Source: an uncultured Bacteroidales bacterium (GTDB lineage Bacteria > Bacteroidota > Bacteroidia > Bacteroidales > Paludibacteraceae). From it: 64,000 nt of DNA. A program made the translations under genes and the position numbers. The first letter of the stretch is position 1; each line of letters opens with the position of its first letter. The stretch covers positions 1-64,000 of the forward strand of contig UQNE01000008.1 of NCBI GenBank assembly GCA_900542355.1, written 5' to 3'. The notes below the pieces were generated by a model. The model did not search any database and was not told the origin of the DNA. It worked only from the letters and a program-made list of their open reading frames with translations. Below, one piece after another: positions 23,315-30,139 of this stretch.

Positions 23315-24484
23315 ATGCAAAAGAATTTATGCAAAAGCCTTTTGGTCGGCATCGTAGCGTTAGCGCAGAGTGTCGGCGCCTGGGCAGCAACCTATATCGA
23401 GCAGGACAGTATCGCGCGGAACAAACAGGATTATGCCTACTTGGTGGCTTATACCGAAGCGAACTATGCCGCGTTCCCTGCGATTATGCAGGCAGGATAT
23501 GGTGCGCCTTATCAGGCGATGAAGGACTCCTTCGGGGCAAAAATCGGCACCGGTGAGTGGGGTATTAAGCAAGCCGCCTGCGAATATGTATATTGGTTCA
23601 ATGCACACTTCGACGCGCATTTCTATGTGGACCAATACCTGTTTTGGCAGGTCTATAAACGCCGCGACACGCCTGATTATAAGCACCTTATGAACTATGC
23701 GCCGCAGGCGGTGTCGCAACGCGTAAACAGAAAGACATGGCTGCTGCGAGTGCCCTCATGTGCGGGGCAAAACCCCACCAACGAGTGGGTGGCGCAGGCA
23801 GTGGAGACATTCCTGCAAAGCGGCTGCAAGCACCTGATTATCGACTTGCGCGGCAACAGCGGTGGCAGCGACATGATATGGATACCGCTATTGCCTCTGC
23901 TTATCGACCACCCCGCCGTCGTACCCGAGACCTATTGGTTCCGCAACACGCATGCCAACCGTTATAGTCCCGCCATGCAGGATTGGTTGTTGGCGCAGAT
24001 AGCCGACCACGATAACCCCGCACCGATGTTCTTACAGGTGGGCGCGGAGGACGATGAAGAGGACGAAGCCATTCCTGCGCACGACGCACGGATACATATC
24101 TCGTTTATTATCGACCGCAAAACCGCCAGTTCGGCGGAGACTATCCTGCGCGTGGCAAGGAACTACACCGACCGCGAGCGATATACTATCTACGGCAAAG
24201 AGAACAGCGCTGGGGCGGCAGAGACGGGCAATCTGTTTCCGTTCCATCTGCCCAACAGTCGCATACAAGTCTTCTACCCGACAACGGTGTCTTCTGTGTT
24301 CTTGAGGGACGGACAACAAAACGGTGCTGCGGGTATCGCACCCGATGTGCGTATCGAACTGCCATACCCCGACACCCTGACCGACAATGTGGATTGTTGG
24401 GTATTAGACATAGCCAAACGCCCCGCCTCCCCCAACCGCCTCAAAGAGGGGGCTCAACAGAGCGGGCAAAAATTAGTAATATGA
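23315..24484 (+). CDS. S41-family (tail-specific-type) peptidase, secreted
   Basis: A 389-residue protein with a signal peptide (about 1-24, ending GAWA). The C-terminal half carries S41 features: LIIDLRGNSGGSDMIWIPLL, then ISFIIDRKTASSAETILRVA, where the Ser before AE is the expected nucleophile, and KENSAGAAETGN and GIAPDVRIELP close the domain. No PDZ domain is seen. The N-terminal 140 residues (YLVAYTEANYAAFPAIMQAG) resemble the cap of Bacteroidetes S41 proteins. It is placed between the adaptor and pump genes of a metal-efflux operon, 17 bp after the adaptor, which is unusual. Confidence 0.85.
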   Translation: MQKNLCKSLLVGIVALAQSVGAWAATYIEQDSIARNKQDYAYLVAYTEANYAAFPAIMQAGYGAPYQAMKDSFGAKIGTGEWGIKQAACEYVYWFNAHFDAHFYVDQYLFWQVYKRRDTPDYKHLMNYAPQAVSQRVNRKTWLLRVPSCAGQNPTNEWVAQAVETFLQSGCKHLIIDLRGNSGGSDMIWIPLLPLLIDHPAVVPETYWFRNTHANRYSPAMQDWLLAQIADHDNPAPMFLQVGAEDDEEDEAIPAHDARIHISFIIDRKTASSAETILRVARNYTDRERYTIYGKENSAGAAETGNLFPFHLPNSRIQVFYPTTVSSVFLRDGQQNGAAGIAPDVRIELPYPDTLTDNVDCWVLDIAKRPASPNRLKEGAQQSGQKLVI

Positions 24485-25077
24485 TTATGATAGCAAAGAT
24501 AATTGCCTTTGCCCTGTTGGGGATCTTCTATGCCGTGTATTTCGGCAAGAAAGCGGTGCAAAGGAGACAGGGCATACAGACCAACCAAATCGGCGTAGGC
24601 AGCAAGCCCAAGCGGGTGCTGCGCATAGAGCGGCTGATGGGTGCGGCAACGCTGTTAGTCGTACCGGTGGAAGTGCTGAGTATCGTTGTCTTCCCGCAAT
24701 GGACATTGATTCCGCAGGTGCGGGATTGCCCCGCCTTACAATGGACGGGACTGATACTCACAGCAACGGGCGTGGTGTTCTTTATCACCGCTATGCTGAC
24801 GATGGCGGACAGTTGGCGGGCAGGTATCCCCGAGAAAGACCAAACGCAGTTGGTGCAAACGGGCATCTACCGCATCAGCCGCAACCCCGCTTTTGTCGGG
24901 TTCGACCTGACCTATATCGGGCTGCTCATAGCGTTTCCGAACCTGCTGCATTTGGTCTTTGCGCTGTTCCCCGTGGTGATGCTCCACCTGCAGATATTGC
25001 AGGAAGAACCCTACTGCCGCGCCACCTTCGGAGCACCGTATGAGGCGTATTGCAAGAAAGTACGGCGATATTTGTGA
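24481..25077 (+). CDS. isoprenylcysteine methyltransferase (ICMT/PEMT)-like membrane protein
   Basis: A 198-residue protein with four to five membrane segments. The C-terminal motif GIYRISRNPAFVGFDLTYIG followed by LQILQEEPYCRATFGAPYEAYCKKVRRYL is the AdoMet-binding signature of the ICMT/PEMT group of integral membrane methyltransferases. Its substrate cannot be told; bacterial members often methylate lipids or remain unassigned. The ATG at 24481 overlaps the stop of the S41 peptidase gene (ATGA), showing tight coupling; the longer frame from 24394 lies inside the previous gene. Confidence 0.85.
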   Translation: MIMIAKIIAFALLGIFYAVYFGKKAVQRRQGIQTNQIGVGSKPKRVLRIERLMGAATLLVVPVEVLSIVVFPQWTLIPQVRDCPALQWTGLILTATGVVFFITAMLTMADSWRAGIPEKDQTQLVQTGIYRISRNPAFVGFDLTYIGLLIAFPNLLHLVFALFPVVMLHLQILQEEPYCRATFGAPYEAYCKKVRRYL

Positions 25078-25146
25078 TACGGCAAAGGTGTGTATATCCA
25101 CAAAGGAAAGAAAGTGGTATTTTGAGTGAAATAAAAGTATTTGTGT

Positions 25147-28100
25147 ATGCTGAATAAAATTATTGATTTTGCGTTGAAGAACCGGCTTGCCATCGTGGTG
25201 GCGGCACTGATTATCCTGTGCGCGGGGCTGTACAATGTGCAAGAGATGGATGTGGATGTCTTCCCCGACCTGAACGCGCCTACCGTGGTGGTGATGACCG
25301 AGGCTATGGGTATGGCGCCCGAAGAGGTGGAACGCTTGGTAACTTTTCCGATAGAGACGGCGGTGAACGGTGCTACCGATGTGCGCCGCGTGCGCTCGTC
25401 GTCCACCACCGGTTTCTCCGTCGTTTGGGTGGAGTTCGATTGGGGGACCGATATCTACTGCGCCCGGCAGATAGTGAGTGAGAAATTGGCGACGGTGTCG
25501 GAGTCGTTGCCTGCCTACGCGGGCAGACCTATATTAGGTCCGCAGTCGTCTATACTCGGCGAGGTGCTGATTATCGGTCTGACATCCGATTCTCTGACCA
25601 CACAGGAGCAACTGCGCACCATAGCCGACTGGACGATGCGCCCGCGACTGCTCTCCACAGGCGGTGTGGCGCAGGTGGCTGTGCTGGGCGGCGACATACG
25701 CGAATATCAGATACAGATAGACCCAAACCGTATGCGCACATACCGTGTGGCGTTAGACGACCTGATGAACGCGGTGCGCGGTATGAACCAAAACGCGTCG
25801 GGCGGCGTGCTGTACGAATATGGCAACGAGTACATTATCCGTGGTGCGCTCTCGACGAATGACCTCGACCTGTTGGCGCAGGCGGCTGTGCCTACCACCG
25901 ACGGAGGAACGGTGCGATTGGAGCAGGTGGCTACGGTGGCGATAGGTTCGCAAACGCCCAAGTTGGGGCTGGCGTCGGTGGAGGGGAAACCCGCCGTGCT
26001 GCTGACCGTAACCAAACAGCCGAACACCAGTACCATCGAACTGACCGAGCATTTGGACAAAGCGATAGAGGAACTGAAAGCGCAACTGCCTCAGGACGTG
26101 GTGGTTTCGACCAATATATTCCGTCAGAAGGACTTTATCGACGGCTCGATAGGCAACATCAAGAAATCTCTCTGGGAAGGGGCGCTGTTCGTTATATTGG
26201 TGCTGTTTATCTTCTTGCAGAACGGGCGGACGACACTCATCTCGTTGGTCTCGATACCGATGTCGTTGCTCATCACGATACTGGTTATGCGTGTCTTCGG
26301 ACTGAATATCAACACGATGAGTATCGGCGGTATGGCGATTGCGATTGGCTCGCTTGTGGACGACGCGATAGTGGACGTGGAGAATGTATATAAACACCTC
26401 AGGCAGAACGCTTTGCTGCCTAAGGAGCAACGATTGTCGGTGCGCGAAGTTGTGTACAATGCCTCGCGCGAGGTGCGCCTACCGGTTATCAACTCCACTT
26501 TCATCATCGTAGTCAGTTTCGTGCCGCTGTTCCTGCTTTCGGGCATGGAGGGTCGTATGTTGGCACCTCTCGGAGTGGCGTTTATCGTGTCGCTGTTTGC
26601 CTCCACATTGGTCGCGCTGACCCTGACGCCGGTGCTGTGTTCCTACCTGCTCGGCACGGAGCACGCTATGCGACACGCTGACCGTGAACCCCGATTGGTA
26701 CAAGGATTGCGCAAGGTCTATACAAAGGCGTTGGCGGGCGCGTTGACATACAAGAAGACGGTGTTGGGCGTTACTTTCTCGCTGTTTGTGGCAGCGGCGG
26801 TGGCGTTCTGTTTCTTCGGACACAGTTTCCTCCCCGGCTTCAACGAGGGCTCCTTCACAATTAACGTCAGCACACTGCCGGGTGTCTCGTTGGAGGAATC
26901 GGACGCCATAGGACGCAAGGCAGAGGAGATATTGCTCTCGGTGCCGGAGATAAAAACGGTGGCACGCAAGACCGGACGCGCCGAATTGGACGAACATGCG
27001 TTGGGCGTGAACACCTCCGAGATAGAGGCACCGTTTATGCTGAAAGACCGCTCCAAAGAGGAAGTGATGGCGGAGATACGCCAAAAGATGAGTGTCTTGT
27101 CGGGAGTGAACCTCGAGATAGGGCAACCCATCTCCCACCGTATCGACGCTATGCTCTCGGGTACGCAGTCCAACATCGCTATCAAGGTGTTCGGAACCGA
27201 CCTAAACAAGATGTATCAGATTGGTAATCAAATAAAAACGGCGATTGCGAGTGTGGACGGCGTGGCGGACTTGAACGTGGAGCAGCAGGTGGAACGCCCG
27301 CAGTTGCTCATCACTCCCCGCCGCGATATGTTAGCGCGGTATGGTATCTCGCCTGCCGAGTTCGGAGAGCAGATAGATGTGCTGTTGGGCGGAAGTGTGG
27401 TCTCGCAGGTGTATGAGGGGAGCAAGGCCTTTGACCTTGTGGTGCGACTCAACCCTGCAGAGCGGGCAACGATGGACGATATACGCGACATCTGTATCTC
27501 TACCGCCACGGCGGCTGTCCCCCTGTCGGCGTTGGCAGATGTGCGGTCGGCGATGGGACCGAACACCATCAACCGCGAGAATGTGTGCCGGAAATTGGTG
27601 GTCTCGGCAAATGTTACCAACGGCGACCTGCGCGGCGCGGTGAACGACATACAACAGATTATCAACGAGCAGATTACGCTGCCCGAGGGCTACCATATCG
27701 AGTACGGCGGGCAGTTCGAGAGCGAGGAGAAAGCGTCGCGGACGATTGCGCTGGCGATGGTGGGCGCGTTGATAGTGATATTCCTCTTGCTGTTCTTCCA
27801 GTTCAAGGATATGCGTCAGGCGGCGGTGGTATTGTGCAACCTGCCTTTGGCGCTGATGGGCGGCGTGTTGGCTGTGGCGTTGGATGGAAGCGTGCTGAGT
27901 ATCCCTGCCCTGATAGGTTTTATCTCGCTTTTCGGTATCGCCACGCGCAACGGTATGTTGCTCATAGAACGCTACAACGACCTCTCGCACGAGGGAGTGG
28001 CATTGCATGAGCGTATCATGCGCGGGTCGGCTGACCGCTTGAACCCGATACTGATGACCGCCTTGACCACTGCGCTGTCCCTTATTCCGTTGGCACTCGG

Positions 28101-28251
28101 CGGAGACCTCCCCGGCAACGAGATACAGAGCCCGATGGCGAAAGTGATTCTCTGCGGACTGCTCTCCTCCACGCTGCTGAATGGGTTTATTATTCCGATA
28201 ATGTATTCGTTGGTCGAGGAGAAACACCCGCATACCAACGACAATAAATAG
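25147..28251 (+). CDS. heavy-metal efflux RND pump (CusA/CzcA family)
   Basis: A 1034-residue inner-membrane pump with the RND plan: a membrane helix at the start, a large periplasmic loop, six helices, a second loop and six helices. LNAPTVVVMTEAMGMAPEEV and TFPIETAVNGATDVRRVRSS are the classic opening. GSLVDDAIVDVENVYKHLR carries the acidic proton-relay motif that marks the heavy-metal (HME) branch. ATG 25147 is preferred to the TTG at 25141. Metal specificity (Cu/Ag versus Co/Zn/Cd) cannot be read reliably; the His-rich adaptor would fit a divalent metal. It overlaps neither neighbour; the TolC gene starts 2 bp after its stop. Confidence 0.95.
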   Translation: MLNKIIDFALKNRLAIVVAALIILCAGLYNVQEMDVDVFPDLNAPTVVVMTEAMGMAPEEVERLVTFPIETAVNGATDVRRVRSSSTTGFSVVWVEFDWGTDIYCARQIVSEKLATVSESLPAYAGRPILGPQSSILGEVLIIGLTSDSLTTQEQLRTIADWTMRPRLLSTGGVAQVAVLGGDIREYQIQIDPNRMRTYRVALDDLMNAVRGMNQNASGGVLYEYGNEYIIRGALSTNDLDLLAQAAVPTTDGGTVRLEQVATVAIGSQTPKLGLASVEGKPAVLLTVTKQPNTSTIELTEHLDKAIEELKAQLPQDVVVSTNIFRQKDFIDGSIGNIKKSLWEGALFVILVLFIFLQNGRTTLISLVSIPMSLLITILVMRVFGLNINTMSIGGMAIAIGSLVDDAIVDVENVYKHLRQNALLPKEQRLSVREVVYNASREVRLPVINSTFIIVVSFVPLFLLSGMEGRMLAPLGVAFIVSLFASTLVALTLTPVLCSYLLGTEHAMRHADREPRLVQGLRKVYTKALAGALTYKKTVLGVTFSLFVAAAVAFCFFGHSFLPGFNEGSFTINVSTLPGVSLEESDAIGRKAEEILLSVPEIKTVARKTGRAELDEHALGVNTSEIEAPFMLKDRSKEEVMAEIRQKMSVLSGVNLEIGQPISHRIDAMLSGTQSNIAIKVFGTDLNKMYQIGNQIKTAIASVDGVADLNVEQQVERPQLLITPRRDMLARYGISPAEFGEQIDVLLGGSVVSQVYEGSKAFDLVVRLNPAERATMDDIRDICISTATAAVPLSALADVRSAMGPNTINRENVCRKLVVSANVTNGDLRGAVNDIQQIINEQITLPEGYHIEYGGQFESEEKASRTIALAMVGALIVIFLLLFFQFKDMRQAAVVLCNLPLALMGGVLAVALDGSVLSIPALIGFISLFGIATRNGMLLIERYNDLSHEGVALHERIMRGSADRLNPILMTALTTALSLIPLALGGDLPGNEIQSPMAKVILCGLLSSTLLNGFIIPIMYSLVEEKHPHTNDNK

Positions 28252-28253
28252 AT

Positions 28254-29462
28254 ATGGCTATGAAGAAGATACGTAAATCATTCCTTGCTCCTTGTTCCTT
28301 GCTCCTTATTCTTTGCTCCTTATTCCTTGCTCCTTGCTCCTACGCGCAAGACTGGGGCGCGATTCTGCCCAAGATAGAGCAGAACAATATGTCTCTCCGT
28401 GCCTTGCGACAAGAGGTAGAGGCGGAGAAAGAAGCCAACCATGTGGGTATCGTGCCTTCCAATCCGGAGGTGGAGTTCAACTATCTCTGGGGCAGCAATG
28501 CTTTGGGGCAGCGTATGGATGTGTCGGTGTCGCAGTCGCTGCCGCTCAGCCAAGTGTTCGGCTATCAGGCGCGGTTGGCAAAAAAGCAGGACCTGAGTGC
28601 CGAACTGAGGTGTAAGGTGGAGCGCACGGCGGTCTTGCTACAAGCGCAACAGACCTGTATCAACATCGTCTATTGCAATGCGATGTTGCACGAGTACGGC
28701 AAGCGGCTGTCGCACGCGCAGACCCTGGCGGAAGCCTATCAGCAGAAGTTCGACGCCGGCAATGCCAATGCCTTGGAATACAACAAGGTGCGCCTCAATC
28801 TCGCTACCGCGCAGGGCGAGTATCAACGCCTGATGACCGAGCGAAACACCCTGCTTGAGCAGTTGGCGTCGCTCAACGGAGGAGAGGTTATCGCGCTTAA
28901 CGACAGTGTGTTTGCTGCCGTGCTGCCACCTGCCGACTTCGAGGCATGGTATGCTGAGGCGGAGAACCGAAGCCCGATGTTGCAGTATGTCCGGCAGCAG
29001 GTGGAGGTGGCAAACGCAGATGCGCGGCTGAGCAAGGCAGAGTGGTTGCCGGAACTGAAAGTGGGCTATATGACCGAGGGCCTTTCCGGCGATTACTACC
29101 AGGGGCTGTCCGTCGGAGTGTCGGTGCCGCTCTGGCAGAACGCGCACCGTGTGCGCCAAGCCAAAGCGTCGGCGATGGCTGCGCAACTGCGTGCCGACGA
29201 GCAGAAACAACTCTTCCTTTCCTCCTTGAGGACGCAGTATGCCGCCGTCATGGGGCTGCAAAAGACATGGCAGGGCTACCACGACGCATTGCAGATGACC
29301 AACAGTGCCGACCTGCTCCTGCAAGCCCTGCAGGCAGGGCAAATCTCGATGCTCGAGTATATGATGGAACTCTCCATCTACTACGACGCCACCGCCCAAG
29401 CCCTCGCCGCCCAGCGCGACTACTACGAAGCCATGGCAGAACTGCAATCCGTCAATTTGTAG
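28254..29462 (+). CDS. TolC-family outer-membrane efflux protein (CusC-like)
   Basis: A 402-residue TolC-type protein. After the signal peptide (residues 1-31, ending SYA) come two OEP repeats with long helices, e.g. NMSLRALRQEVEAEKEANHV, QQKFDAGNANALEYNKVRLNLATAQGEYQRLM and, in the second half, GQISMLEYMMELSIYYDATAQALAAQRDYYEAMAELQ. It would complete the tripartite efflux system. The signal peptide is coded by four tandem 14-bp units (28281-28336), so its hydrophobic core is repetitive (FLAPCSLLLILCSLFLAPCS). A gain or loss of one unit would shift the frame. Start may be 28254 or the in-frame ATG at 28260. Confidence 0.93.
   Translation: MAMKKIRKSFLAPCSLLLILCSLFLAPCSYAQDWGAILPKIEQNNMSLRALRQEVEAEKEANHVGIVPSNPEVEFNYLWGSNALGQRMDVSVSQSLPLSQVFGYQARLAKKQDLSAELRCKVERTAVLLQAQQTCINIVYCNAMLHEYGKRLSHAQTLAEAYQQKFDAGNANALEYNKVRLNLATAQGEYQRLMTERNTLLEQLASLNGGEVIALNDSVFAAVLPPADFEAWYAEAENRSPMLQYVRQQVEVANADARLSKAEWLPELKVGYMTEGLSGDYYQGLSVGVSVPLWQNAHRVRQAKASAMAAQLRADEQKQLFLSSLRTQYAAVMGLQKTWQGYHDALQMTNSADLLLQALQAGQISMLEYMMELSIYYDATAQALAAQRDYYEAMAELQSVNL
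28281..28340 (+). repeat. four 14-bp tandem units inside a signal-peptide coding region
   Basis: Units TTCCTTGCTCCTTG, TTCCTTGCTCCTTA, TTCTTTGCTCCTTA and TTCCTTGCTCCTTG start at 28281, 28295, 28309 and 28323, followed by CTCC. All three frames of the unit encode hydrophobic residues. Since 14 is not a multiple of three, slipped-strand changes would alter the downstream frame. Confidence 0.9.
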
Positions 29463-29497
29463 CAATCCCATAGACTACGGAGAGATAGTAGCAATAC

Positions 29498-29533
29498 AAG
29501 GACCTCTGACCAATCATAGATGTCCTCTTTTTG
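29498..29533 (+). terminator. likely terminator of the efflux operon
   Basis: AAGGAC (29498) can pair with GTCCT (29522-29526), followed by CTTTTTG. The stem is short, so confidence is moderate. Confidence 0.4.
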
Positions 29534-29636
29534 TCCCCATATCGGTGAATGTTTTGCAGAATCTGTGTAAGGAATATGTAAGGTCTATCGCCCTACCACT
29601 GCCCTACCACCCACTACCCTTATAAGAGGTATGTAC

Positions 29637-29658
29637 CGTCCTGAAAAAGGTTGACCAA
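29637..29658 (-). repeat. solitary IS-end-like sequence, copy C (inverted)
   Basis: CGTCCTGAAAAAGGTTGACCAA is the reverse complement of 22 bp of the elements at 784-810 and 48019-48045; the outer bases differ (TGTAC instead of TGTGT). Confidence 0.55.
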
Positions 29659-29943
29659 TTGATGTAATTGTCCTAAAATTGTGGAGATCTAAAGGTGTTG
29701 ATTATGATTATATTATGCTTTCATACAGTAGGAATGGTTAATGAAGTAGCCGTTGTAAATGCCAAATTTTCCGCATCAACACTGTTTTCTAAACTCGATA
29801 AATGCTTTTTGCTTATTGCTCTTGCCTCGATGTTACTATTTGTGTAGAGTGTATTTTCCCGCTGATTAAAGTGATATTTTATATGTTCTTAAACATAAAA
29901 ATGTGTCGAAACGCAACAAATTACACTTTTTTGGTGGAAAAAT

Positions 29944-29974
29944 TTGCGTATCTGATAAAAAAGCACTACTTTTG
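29944..29974 (+). promoter_or_regulatory. promoter of the susC-like operon
   Basis: TTG (29944-29946), a 20-bp spacer and TACTTTTG (29967-29974). Confidence 0.75.
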
Positions 29975-30139
29975 CACGCTCTCTCGATAGGAGGGCATTT
30001 GGCGTGTGAAAAAGTGAACATAATATAGACGCAATATAGACAATGAAGTAACAATGTAGTGCGCTTATACCTGTTTTTTCACTACTACAAGACTACTACA
30101 AATTATATATAACTAACTAATAAACAATCAATCTTTACG

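Larger units (their letters stand above)
29534..30139. other. AT-rich spacer and leader of the SusC gene
   Basis: No gene was recognised. It contains a short CCCTACCAC repeat (29590-29620), the inverted IS-end-like sequence (29637-29658), the SusC promoter (29944-29974) and a leader of about 160 nt, which includes GCACGC/GCGTGT arms near 29974-30007. Confidence 0.5.

Noticed and set aside
25753..28233. Several long minus-strand frames opposite the RND pump gene
   Set aside because: Low-complexity Arg/His/Gln-rich translations typical of antisense shadows of GC-rich coding sequence.
28292..28615. Alternative frame starting inside the 14-bp repeats
   Set aside because: It is the frame reached after slippage; no independent domain or start signal supports it as a gene.
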